The translations under genes were made by a program, and so were the position numbers. This document shows, one piece after another, positions 21,233 through 33,600 of a DNA stretch of 36,711 bases (positions are counted from its first letter, which is position 1; each line of letters opens with the position of its first letter). The notes under the pieces were generated by a model. It was not told the origin of the DNA. It saw only the letters and a list, made by a program, of their open reading frames with translations, and did no database searches. The stretch is from Chlamydomonas sphaeroides (taxonomy: Eukaryota > Chlorophyta > Chlorophyceae > Chlamydomonadales > Chlamydomonadaceae): contig BDDC01000706.1 of assembly GCA_001662425.1 (NCBI GenBank), positions 8,725-45,435 of the forward strand, given 5' to 3'.

Positions 21233-21813
21233 TCTGAGTCCGTGCCGGTGCCGTTATGCGTGTGAGCTGTGCGGCCCATCACGTGTCGCATGGGTTCCTG
21301 CCGTAGGGCGCCGAGTTAAGCATGGGAAGTCCGTACGGATGCTGCTGTAGCTGATGCCGTACCGCTGATCATGTGCGCACAGTGGGCTGACCGACGTCGG
21401 TGTACATGACATGGCGGGATGCAGTGTACGTAATGTGCCTTGATTACACATGGCAACATGGGTGCGTGCTGCACATGTGGGCTTCACGGGGTGCGTGTGT
21501 GGCAATTCAGTACACGTGCCGTGGGCCACGCGTGATTTGTGATGTGTGATACTTGAATTGCATTCCGTTGCTGATGGAATCATTCCCTACATGATGACGG
21601 GTGTTAGCTGTATGCCTCCTAGCTAGGTGTCCCAACCGTTTATCCTGCATTTGCGGGCTGTGTTCGACTCTATTTTCTAGTCGTCTGTGTACCTTGTTTG
21701 TTGGCCTGTCATAAGTCAGCGAATGCATGAGTTTTCCATCCCTTACGCACAAAGCACAAAGCACACACGGCAGCCAAGCCTGCTATGCGCATATCTCCAG
21801 TTTGACATATCGC

Positions 21814-21818
21814 TGTAA
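21814..21818 (+). terminator. Possible polyadenylation signal TGTAA for gene A
   Basis: First TGTAA found downstream of the gene A stop, about 1.27 kb away. This implies a long 3'UTR, which is possible but not certain in this lineage. Confidence 0.25.
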
Positions 21819-23012
21819 GGAATTGACAATAACATATCACCGGCTTTCACCCTGCTGGACTACTTCCGTAAGATGTTTCATGCACTGCAACATGTTAATT
21901 CCCTGAACAGCCTGCGTATTCCACTCTCCACGACTCTAGCACACTACCGTCCTGGTGCCAGCAGATAGGTGTCAGTGGCTTTGCGTACATCGGTCCAGGT
22001 CCGGTCCTTCTAGCCTATCTGGCGGACACCAGGTAGGACCTCCGCAGGATGAAAAACGCGGGTTTATCCTTTTGTGTCTCGATGTACACAGATTGGGCCC
22101 TGATATATAACATACACAATATAAATAGATATGGTTACATACGTGCAGAGCCCACGTCCTCTCTTGAAGGAGGGCAGGCCGTGTGTGGGACAGCTAGAGC
22201 CCCTAGACCCACCATATACCGGTACTATTACCACTACAGTCGCTGTGGGACAAAACCCGCAACCCCGTGGCATGAGTTCCGCATGCAGCCCAGCACAACG
22301 AGTGACAAATACGGCACATGCACGGCACACGACAGACAATCAGTACATGACACATCACGCTGTTCAACCGGCTCGGTGGCATTGGCGCCGTGCACGGCTG
22401 GAACAACTACGTAATAATCAGCGACAACTTGTAATACAGCGTGGCACTTGCCAACAACACCTTCAAAAAAACCAGATCAGGGGCACTACTGCAGGCCGCC
22501 GTCTCCTCGCCTCACCAAGCATTGGTGCGTCGTCCGCTGTGCTGCCTGACTTGTGGCGCATGGAGGAAGAATGGCCTGCTCATGCTGTTGCTCGGCCAGG
22601 ACACGCAGGGCAGCCGGCAGCAGTTGCAGCAGGCCACCGTCGCGCCATACTGCCCAACCAAACAAGCCGGCGCTGGTGCCCTCAGCGCCCGCAGCCGAAA
22701 TCCCCCTCAACAAGTCCCGCTTGCCACCACATTTGGCCCCCTTACCCTGCGAGGGCCGGCCAACCCAGCAACCGACCGAACAGCCCGACGAACCGCAACA
22801 TCTGGCTAGTTCTGCTGCCGGTTCATCTTGCTGGGTCAACCCGCCCGCTGCCAAGCGGTGTGCACCGCTGGGTGTAGCTGCACCGCATCCAGCAGGTGGT
22901 GACGGAGGTAGCCTTGGTATTCTTGGGCAGGCCAATGCACATTTGCTTGCGCTCGGAGTCGGACTCCATGCGGAATTCCATGCCAGTCCGCCCAGCCGCC
23001 GTCCCGTCCAGC

Positions 23013-23404
23013 AGCCAAGAGGGTCCAGGAGGCAAGAGGATCCGGGAGGCAAGAGGGTCCGGGAGGCAAGAGGGTCCGGGAGCCAAGAGGGTCCGGGAGC
23101 CAAGAGGGCCCAGGAGGGCAGCGGGCGCGTGAGGCAAGAGGGTCCGGGAGCCAAGAGGGTCCAGGAGCCAAGAGGGCCCAGGAGGCAGGAGGGCCCATGA
23201 GGCAGGAGGGCCCGTGAGGCAGGAGGGTCCGGGAGGCAAGAGGGTCCGGGAGCCAAGAGGGTCCGGGAGCCAAGAGGGCCCAGGAGGCAAGAGGGCCCAT
23301 GAGGCAAGAGGGTCCGGGAGCCAAGAGGGTCCAGGAGCCAAGAGGGCCCAGGAGGCAGGAGGTTCTGGGAGGCAAGAGGGTCGAGGAAGCAAGAGGGTCC
23401 GGGA
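23013..23404. repeat. 17-bp minisatellite, about 23 copies
   Basis: Tandem units of the type GCAAGAGGGTCCGGGAG with variants (C/G at unit position 2, CCC for TCC, CAT for GAG). Because 17 is not a multiple of 3, three units (51 bp) form a 17-codon super-unit that stays open in several frames, giving long repeat peptides (e.g. GPSWLPDPLGSRTLLPP on the - strand). Confidence 0.9.
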
Positions 23405-23977
23405 CTGTCACTGTAGCCCGCCGCGGGTGCTCTGTCGGCCGTGTCTGCTGCACGTTGCCCTCCACGGCGGACAGGGCGTGCAGGCGCCTGCGGCTGCTTG
23501 CACGTCGTTGATGCTGCCTTATAGGGACGCGATAGCTGCACGAGAGCTCTCCTCATCATCCTCGATCCCGCAGATCGTGGTTTCCTCCACAAGCCAGAGC
23601 TGTAGTGTGGGCGGTCAACCAGTGTCTTGGTGCTGGTTGATAGCAGCCCGCCTCCATCCACGAGCTTGCGGAACTGAACTGCAGCATCTCGATCCGGGCA
23701 GGTCCCAGCCGGTGGCACTCGTTAGAGCCATGTATGAGCCCCCAAATCAAGTCACGTGTGAAAAGAGGAGAGCAAAGCGCGCGCCCACACCGGAGATCCC
23801 TAGAGCCTCACTAGCAACAGCAAAGCGACCGCGCTCCGACAGCCGCGGGCCAAGCGACGACGTCTTCAGTTGCGACAGGGGCAGGGCTACCTGACCTCAC
23901 ACACGGGCTCAGGCACCCACTAGCCTTGAATGACACCTCCCTGGAGCACACGCACCCCGGCTCCCCTTCGCTACCCA

Positions 23978-24076
23978 GGCCCGGAAACAGACATAGAAAT
24001 AGAGGTGCGGTGAGCTTGACTCACCGTGAAGGTGGTAGGGCGATCAGGTGGGCCGAGGCCCCCTCCGGGCCCGGAA
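23978..24076 (-). mobile_element. SINE-like insertion, copy 2 (reverse orientation)
   Basis: On the + strand it reads ACAGACATAGAAATAGAGG...GAGCTTGACTCACC...GGTAGGGCGATC, the reverse complement of copy 1 at 1989-2049, and extends further through a GGCC-rich part to 24067. The 9-bp direct repeat GGCCCGGAA (23978-23986 and 24068-24076) is a candidate target-site duplication. Confidence 0.6.
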
Positions 24077-24643
24077 CGGCGTTCCGGGTCAGGCCCAGAA
24101 CGAACGAACCGAGTCGGGTGAAAGCGGCGGCCGACTTCTGTTCCACGACCAGCCGCCACGCCTTGTCGCCTAACGGACCACCTTGAACTCAAAGCTCTGA
24201 ATACGACATCAAGCGTTGAGCGGGCCGCGTAGGTGCATGTATGTCAGGCTGCGCATACATACCAGCCATTGGCATGTACATTCTGGCACTGTTCGTATAG
24301 TTGTAAGAATTATGGATATCAGCATAGGCAACCTCGCATATGTATGCAGGCTTCAAAATGCATGGCTCAACGCGCTGAACTGGCGACAGCCTGCTAATGT
24401 ACTTCAGCGGGTCTTTATGTGAACTTGGGCGGTCGGGCGTGGAAGGGCTCACCTGCAGCATCCAACTGGTAGCGCAGTGTGCGAGTAGTGTGTCGGCAGA
24501 AACCAGGGGTCATGTCGCTCGTGGAACGCGGCGGTGGCGGCGGTTAATGACAACTATTGGATTCAGGTGCCCGATCAGAGTGTTTTTGCACAGGTACATA
24601 GTCGCTGGAGCCACAGATAAGAGCAATGCGCCTGATGATAACC

Positions 24644-27600
24644 ATGCGACGAGCACGTGTAATAATCTTAGTTTTCGTGGCAGCGACTCTTCAACTTGCC
24701 AGCTCGCAGCTACCGCCTTTATCGTTTGGTGAGGCGCATGTGCGCACGGGGGCATGTATGCAGCAGGGTAGGTCGGGCCGGCATTCACAGCAGGTGGCCG
24801 GCGACCGCCTGTGCCCGGTGCTTGCTCTGTAGAGCCCACAGCACAGTGCACCACGAGCGCATGTGGAACCATGGCGATTTGCGAGGAGGCGAGTCGTGCG
24901 ATTGATGGTCTTCATGCGCGCGCCCGATCGCGAGGTCCGCGCCTCCGGGTTCTCGTGAAGAACACACGCACCATGCAGCTTATATTTGCTCGAGGTCGCT
25001 CAAACCTGCTACCGGGCTTTGGCCTTGATTGACCCTATGACACCAACCCGCGCGACTTCCGTCGTGTTTGCACCTCTGCCCCCGCCCTTTCCCCCAACCT
25101 CGAGCTACAGACGTACCTAGGTGCGTTAGTCGGGCGTGTATAATAGCACGCTTGTGTGATCACGCGTCCCCTAGGGTGTGCAGTATGCGCCAAAGCCGCT
25201 GCCTCACTGAGCAGGGGCTGCCTCCCCGCCCCTGTCTCTGAGTCAATGGAAGTAATGGAAGTCATTGCATTTGAGGGCATTAAGTACAGGCCGACGCTAA
25301 GGCTCCTGCCGCTGCTGTTGCTCATGCTGTTGTCGGTTGCCACACGTGACGTGTCCTCTAGGGTTCAAGTGCATCTGCCCTGCCGGCCAGACTTACATCA
25401 GCGGCTCAAAGCTATGCACGGGTATGCATGTATCGGCGGCGGATGGCAGCAGCATCCTTACACGCTTGTCTGCCCTGCGTGTCATGCGTTACCCTCAGCG
25501 GCGGTCCACTGCCGCCATGGCCGCTGCCCCTCTGACGCTGTACTGGCTTGTGCCGTTCGTTCACTGCATGCGCCCTCCCTCCCAACGACATGTGGTGCGC
25601 CTTGCAGACATCAACGAGTGAGTGGCCCCGCTCACCAATGCAATTGGAGGCATAGCAGTGTGTATGCGACAGCCACGGAGTACGGCCGCCCGATGCATTT
25701 TTTGCAGTTGAATGTCGGCGGGCTCCTCTACTCCCTCTGCCGCCTGCAATGTAGCTCCCTGCCTAGCTCCATTGTCCCACCCCTTGCTTGCTTTGCCCCA
25801 CCCCTCCCCTCCAGGTGCCTGGCGCCCTACCCGGGCCCCTGCGGCAAGCGAGGCACCTGCACCAGTGGGTGGCGTGCGGCGGGCTGAGATGATAGGGGCC
25901 CTCCCGGCAGGCCGGGGGGAAGGGGTCCGTCCTTGCCACGTGCATATGGGGAGGGCGAAAGGGGCCGGAGGTGGGGCTTAATGGGATTGGGACTGGGTGG
26001 TGGGTGTTTTTGGGGCCAGGTTCAGGGGCCTAGCGCCTGGGTCGGTGGGCGAGGCACATGCATGCGTTGGTTGTGGCGGGTTGGCTGAAGGCTTGGTGGC
26101 TGGGCACTGGGTTACCAGGCCCGAACAGGAAAGCAATGAGCACGGGGCGGGTCACTGGCTGCCACCAGGTTCCGAGAGGATAGGAGTTCCAGCCCAGCCA
26201 CAACAAGGACCACGGAGTACCTAGGAAGTGATCAGAGCTGAGTCACGCCGCCCCTGGCGCCCTCCCACAGACCTCAACACTACCGGCGGCGCCATGCTGT
26301 CCCCGGGCTTCAATTGCACCTGCCCGCCGGGCTTTGCCTACAACGCCACGCTGCGAGACTGCGTCGGTGAGCTTCAGGCATTGCGATGGGCCTACAGCCC
26401 GACTTGAACCCCGCTGCAACTCCTGTTCTTAGCCTTGACCCCTTGCTTGCCACGGAAACCAGTCCCCTGTTGCCCCCTCAACCCCTGTCCTCTTGCTGGT
26501 GTATGGTTGACGCATAAACGGCGCCCCCACGCACACTGCGGCTCCTCCCCCAGACATCAACGAGGTGCGTCTGCCAGGGATGGATGCATGATTGCACATG
26601 CAGCATATCTTTAAGCACCTGATTATGGAGCATTTGCATAGCCAAAAGGTGCAAGCCGAGGCTTTCACCATGCATGTTGGATGCAGGTCCCACCCAATCC
26701 CCACCTCGCTCCCTTCCCCACCCTCCCAATCCGCAGTGCACGTCCAGCCCGCCGCTGCACAACTGCCCCACTGGCGCGACCTGCCTCAACACCGCGGTAA
26801 GCTGATATAGCCCATAACAACATAATCATGCATGGCTTAGTTTCACAAGTTGCTTGCTTGCTTGTGTGGTGTCCTGGTCCCTGCTGGCCTGCTGGCTGGG
26901 CCCCGTGGGTGCCTGTGCGCACAACATGGAACTCCCCCACCACAGCTCCGCACGAGCAACCGGCTGCTGCCCGAGGCGTGTCGCAGCAGATATCTTGTAC
27001 ATTGTTTCTGTCTGAGCGTCACGCATGGAGCCCAAACCGCCCGCACACCAGGGCAACCCACACTCGTGTGTGCATGTCCTTGCAACCAGCCTGATGACCG
27101 GACGAGCCTGACGTGCCCAGCCGGCAACCGGCCCCACCTGCCCGACCCCTCCGTATCCGACACTGACCAACCGCGCACCGCGCCCTCCGTGTGTGACCCC
27201 CAACGCAGGGCTCGTTCCGCTGCCGCTGCCCCAGCACCGGGCAGTGGTTCTTCAACAGCGTGTGCCGAGGTGAGGCGGTGGTTGGCGCTGACCCCATCAG
27301 TGTCCTACATCAAGTGTGATGCGTGCCTGTGCGGTCTTGCTATGCTGTCCATTAGGATTGCCACACATCTGTATTGGCCATGCAGTGCATGCGTGCTCAC
27401 GTACGGTCCACGGCGCGACATGTCTACTTCCTTAATTCTCTTAATGTCGACGTGTTTGCGGCAAGTGGCCCGCTGGCTTACTGGGCCCTCGTGCCCTTCC
27501 CCACCTGTCCTTGCCCCCAGACATCAACGAGTGTACCCGACGCAACCCTCCCTGTGGCGGCTCCTCGGTGTGCGTCAATTTGGTCGTCGACCTGACCCGG

Positions 27601-30600
27601 AACAGGACGCTGACCTACACTTGCACATGTGCAAGGGTGTGTTTCCTTATGGCGTTGCATGTCACTCGCTGGGCGCGTGTGAGGGGCCAGTGCCATTCAG
27701 AAATAATGTACCCTCACAGTAATCTCCCATCCATGCCAGGGGTTTGCCTTCAACGCCACGGCCAATGACTGCGTGGAAGTCAACGAGGTGCGGCGAGCTG
27801 GTTGGCCGGGAGGGGGCGTACCTGTGGGTCCGGTGCACTCCGACCCACGCCTCTCTCATCACGCAGATATAGAGCTCACCCCTGCTAGCCATCATCCTCC
27901 GTGCTCTGCCTTCCCCGTCCCCCTCTCCATCCCCTCCAGTGCGCCAAGCCCTCCACGTGCCTGGGCAACAGCACCTGCGTCAACCTGGTGGGGGCGTACC
28001 GATGCGACTGCCCGGCAGGGTGAGGCGTGTCGTGGGGGCAGCTGATGTCAGCGTGCAGCTGCTGATGCCGCCGAGGCTGCCGCATGCCCTCACGCGTCCG
28101 TCGTCACGACCAGGTCCCGCTACGACACCCAGGCGCGCGGCTGCATTGCTATTGGTGCGAGGGGAGCACGGACACGGGCGATGGCATAGGCTTGGGGCCG
28201 ATGTCCACGCACAAATGACTGCAGACCGGTGTGTTGCAGTTACCACGCATGGTGGTTTCCTGGCTTGCGATGCAACCTCCTGCCTCTATATCGCCTGACC
28301 TCCTGCCTGCCCGCTTGCGCTGCCTCTGCCGCAGCTGCCAACGCGCCGCCCCTGCCGCCAGCTCCGGTGGCCTTTGGTAAGTGCATGCTCGTCTGCGGCC
28401 GGGGTGGGAGCAGGGCAGCGGAATACCTGGAGTTGAGCTTCCGTAACCTCCGTACAGCGCCACTCAAGCGGCCTTGGTCTCATAGTTAATCAGTTTGTCA
28501 CTTCTACAAGCAAGCTGGCGGTGCCCTCTCTGCCACCTGAACCCTGTACAGCCTCAAATGACACGTGTGGCGTTGCGGGGGTCTGCGGCTTGGAAGCCAC
28601 CTGCGTCAAGGTGAGGGCCGGGGTTTTCTTATCACATTAGAGTTTTTGGACTCCAGGATCCACCTGCCAATATCGATCGTCAGGATGGTCCGGAGCGAGG
28701 TGCCGGGCAGTCGGTGGCCCACATGTGCTTGCATTGGATAGGTGCCGGCGCCCAGCGAGGCTGTAGATCGAGCACAGCGTACCCTCGGTCACGGCATGGA
28801 CCACACCAGACCAACGCAACCGAGGTGCCGTTATGTAAAGCGCTGCCATACCCCTCCATCCACCCAACCCCACGCAAACACCAACATGGCGTCACGCAGA
28901 CGCTCCTAGGTGAGGCGCATGGGGACACCAGGGATAGGGGGTTGGGCGTCGTGGTCCCAAGGTGGCCTGCTGGCAGGCGCCGAATGGGACTCATCCGGGA
29001 TGTCAGGCCCCGGAAGGAGTCAGCAACTCTGCCCGGCCCCGCACATGCACAGGCCACAAGTGCGTGTGCCCACCGGGGAAGGCCTACAACGCTAACGCCC
29101 AGCTGTGCGCGGGTGAGTAAGGGGGCGGAGGCATTGATGCAGCAGACGCGAGCGCACTGCTGTCGCTGCAACTGCAGGCATGGCATGGCAAGTGCACGCA
29201 CACGCAGCAATCGGGTTGCTCGACATAATACTTTTGCATCTGCATGTATGCGTTGTACTCCATTGTGTGCATCCCCGGCTCGCTCTGTCCCGCGGGGAGG
29301 TGCATTCCACAATGCCTTGCCATCGTGTGGGTCAAAGACATGCGAATGTGTGCCTCTTACATAACATCTGACACACCCCGCCCACACTGCATCCCGCACC
29401 TGCCCGTGTTCGTTCTATTTGCTGATGGATCGCCAGGCGTGAACGAGTAAGCCTGGGTTTGGGAAGTCTGTGCATGGGTTGGGTCTTGGGCCCCAGTGGG
29501 AGAGTAGGGTGAATCCGGGAGTAAAGCGGCGGCATGGAAGCCAAAGCCAGCAAGCCGCCGAGCCCTGGACATGTGCCTCTCTTACTTGCTCGGCTGCAGC
29601 CATAATGTGTAGCTTAACAAAGCATGTATGCATTGCAGCATTGAAGGCCCCGGCAACCATCTTGCCCTTGCAGGTGCGCAGCGCCTTTCCCCGGCCCCTG
29701 TGGCACGGCGGGCTGCGTTGGTGAGCCCAAAGCAGACCGACTACTGCCGTTCATAGTTTGCAAGCAAGGTCGCATATGTATCGAGCTAGCTAGTTGGGTT
29801 GTCGGTAATAGGCATGCAGTACAATGATGCACTCAGCATAGCCGACCATCACTGGGATCTTGGTTGGTGGTCGTCTTGAGCGGAGCCGCTGCAAGAGGCG
29901 GGGTGGCCAGGCACAACCACGGCGCCACGACCCAGCGAGCTCCCGCCGACTGCGTCCATTATCTTCCCCAGACGACGCCTCGGCCCAGGGCTACCGCTGC
30001 TCCTGCCCCGCTGGGTACTCCTTCAACAACGCCACACTGGCATGCGTTGGTGAGGTGCTGGCTCGCAGCACAACGCTCACAGTACGTGACTGCATTCATC
30101 AGCTACGTAGGGACTGCGTGTACTTGCTGACGTGTGACGTGCAACACGACACCCAACCCTACCAAACTGACGGAGACTCCTTGCCCCCGCCCTTGCCGCG
30201 ACTCCGCTGCTCAACAGACGTCGACGAGGTGTGTGATCGATGGTGGTGTGTGTGGACGAGCGAGCGCAGCGAGGCATGCCAGCAGCGCCTCCAGTCTGCC
30301 ACGCTGCGGCCGCCCATCGCAGTCCCTTTGAAGCACCGCTTCTTTATTTCGGTGCTCTCCCCTTTGCGCCTATTGCGCCTTCTCAATTACACAACCAACT
30401 GCTTCCTCGCAGTGCGCGCTAGGCACCTTCACCTGCCCTAACGGCACCATCTGCGACAACACGCCGGTGCGCAGTTGCTGCCCCACGCGCGTGGCGGGGA
30501 TGTGCGTTCTGCTGGACAACGAATGCCGAGCTGGTTGCCCCAGCTCCTGCCTACCGTATCCCCTGCGTATCTAGCACGCAAACGTGCCCACCAACCCTCG

Positions 30601-33600
30601 CTCCCTGCCATGTCCCAGGGCTCGTTCCGCTGCCGCTGTCCCGCTGGCATGTACCTAGCCGGGGCCGTGTGCCGAGGTGCGGGCTGGATTGGCTGGGTAT
30701 TGGAGGCTATGTAGGATATACAGCTGACATGCGTACGTTTTAATTCGTTCACCGACATCTTCATTGCATGTTTTCCCTAGACGTCAACGAGTGCTCCGGC
30801 CCTAGCCCGCCCTGTGGCGGCAACTCCACCTGCACCAACCTGGTCGTCAACCCCGCGACCAACCAGACCACACCCTACCGATGCGACTGCCGGCAGGTGG
30901 GCAAACACGGTTATGGTGGGGCCTGGCTTGTATGTGGATGGAGCTGGGCTAGATGGCTGGAGAAGCCATTTGCACCCCCTTCGGCTGACTCAGCCCTGGC
31001 CTCCTCTGTTTCTGTGGCCTTGCCTTCCTGTAGGGCTTTCAGTTTGCCGCAGCCAGAAACGATTGTATCGACACAAATGAGGCAAGCTCAGCTTCTCAGC
31101 GCTGTGTTATGTGTAGTGGGCATGTCGGATGAATCGGTTGCGTTGCTTACTTATGCAATTGGCGGTGAGAGGTCTTCCCTGCCCCCGCCCTCCCTCCGGC
31201 AGTGCGCCGCCAACGCCACGCTGTGCGGTGACCCGCTCGTCACCCGCTGCGTCAACCTGCCGGGCTCCTGGCGCTGCGAGTGCCGCACAGCGGGGTGAGG
31301 CGCTGCCTAATGAACATATATGGTCACACGTGCACACGTGCGGGTTTGGACACACGGCTGGGGCTAACGCTTAAGCAACCATACATCTGAATTATTCGTT
31401 CGAGCAGGATGCGTATGTGTGCGTGTGCTGCTGTAACCTGGCGTGTGTGCCTGTACTGCTCTCCCCACCATACCCATACCGCAGCCAGCTGTACGACTAC
31501 GCCACACGCACATGCGCCTCTCGCAGTAAGCCAGCAGCGTGCATCTCTCGCCCGCCGATGACCTGCTCCACAGGAATATCGATCAGAGCCGCATCCCTCT
31601 ATGGCTAGGCTAGGCCTGGCCCCATTCTTGCAGTCTGCACTCCTCCCCGAGCGAGTCCTTTCCTTCGTCCCTCCCATGCAGGCCCGCCGCCCTCACCTTC
31701 TAGCAACAGCCCGCCACCCCAGCCCTCGCCCTCGCCCGCTCTACCCCAGCCGCCGCCTTCACCACCCCAGCCATCGCCCGCGCCGCCACCCCTGCCTCCC
31801 CCCTCTCCTCGGCCCGCACCTTCGCCACGGCCCCGCCCCCCGCTGCGCCCGCTGCCTCCCTCCCCTCGTCCCCCGCGACCCCCAATGCCCGCCTGCACCG
31901 CCACCTGGCCTGGAAGTAGCGGCGTCCTCAACATGTCGGATGCCTGGATCGACTTGACCATCCCAGCCAGGTGTGTTATGTGCAAGATAAGTATACGACA
32001 ACATTCTTTCACAATGAATTACTTGAATTGACAGGATTTCTCTTTGTAATCGCGTTATTACGTCTAGGTGTGTTACTGCATGTGCGTACACGTACAGAAA
32101 TTGTCACGGAAGGCATTCCTCGTGTCCGCCTCACGCACAGGCTTGAGCCCCTCCCTCCCACACTATCCCACACAACCACCCTGTTCCCTAAAGTCCCTCT
32201 AACCCGTGTGCCCCTCCCCTCCAGCTGCGTCGTCTCCGGCCTGCGAGTGGTGTGCAGCCCTGGCATGCGGGTCTCTAGCGGCTCGATGCGGGTCATTGAA
32301 TGCAGTCAGAAGCCCCGTAGCCGTGCCCGTTAATCAACACAAACACACACACACAATTTGTGGTTCTGTTCTACCTAACACTGGAACACACACACAATGC
32401 CTCACCTGCTCGCGGCCCCCACCCGCCCGCCCCCTGCTGGTATGGTCGTGGCTCCGTTGCAGCTGGAGCTCAGGGCCAACATGTACATGAGGTGCGTGCG
32501 TGTGTTCGACTTTCGTTTATAGGGCCGAATTACAGTACCACCCCGTACGCGGCACGCCCCGGGTTGGTGACGCGCTGGTCGTGCTTACGAAGAAAGTAGG
32601 GATGCGTTTAGATGCACCCGTGCGTGTGTGAGCCCTCGCCCGCTGGTGGTGGAGAGGGGGGGGAACAGAAATAGATATAGCAATAGAGGTACAGCAGGCT
32701 TGACCCACCATCATCCAAGGAGTTAGGGCGACAGGGGGGCCCGGAGGCCCCTCCGCGCCTTGTCCCCCGGATATGGAGATGGGGCGCATGGGCGTGCCCG
32801 CTGTTGGAATCGTGTGGTTTGCCGCCCGGGCGGCCCGGGTCACCCTGCACCCTCGCATAGGCATGCGTGTCCTCCACTCTGTTGTTGTCATGAGTGATTG
32901 CATCTCACCATTTAGGAACCCGCGCCTGCAGCATGTGAGCCATGATCCCTTTGGGACCCACTTCAATAGCATATAAAGGGGTTCATACGGTCATCGCAAC
33001 TATCTCCACGCCCATAGAGTATTAGACCTAATAAACCCCCATTTATCTGGTAGTGCGTAATCGCTACCCTGCAACCCGCGGCCCCCGCCCCGTAGCTCCC
33101 TTGACCCAGCGACCAACTGGTACCTGCGGTCGCCTGCCGGGCTGGGCCGCGACCCCTTCGTCATCCTGTACGGCAGCCAGGTAGGGCTACACAAGATCAG
33201 CCAACTACCTACATGGTTGGCGCTGGGGCCATGCAGCGACACGTCCACATGTGGACGCACATCACGTGCCGTGGCTGACACCTTGCTTTTGTTGGGTGCT
33301 CCCATTGCTTGCGGCCAGGTACCCAGCAGCGCCATCAACGGCAGCCACACCATGTTTTTGTACGAGAGGTCGCTTGAGGCCAACGTCACGCGGCTGGACG
33401 GCAGCAGCGCCGGATACACCCTCAACATCCCCATCGACCACAACCTGGTTGGACAGAACCCGGTGAGCTGGCTGATGCCGGCGGGCATATGCCCATTTGA
33501 ATCAAATACAATACAAGATATAGGCTGATATGACGTTGAATCAACGTATGTGTGTGCTCATGTTACTTTCGACAAATTTTTCGCAACTTCACCCTACCAA

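Larger units (their letters stand above)
20544..24643. other. Intergenic region between the tandem paralogues, no supported gene
   Basis: About 4.1 kb. It holds the GTGTGG array, the 17-bp minisatellite, a SINE-like element and otherwise unassigned sequence. Large open frames near 22131-23894 on both strands are produced mainly by the minisatellite. I see no splice-linked coding chain. The promoter of gene B must lie at the right end, but I find no clear TATA box and no obvious similarity to the region upstream of gene A. Confidence 0.6.

Noticed and set aside
22131..23894. Long overlapping frames on both strands in the intergenic region (248, 410, 226 and 215 codons)
   Set aside because: They are open because of the 17-bp minisatellite and high GC content, show only repeat peptides, and lack motifs or splice-linked partners.
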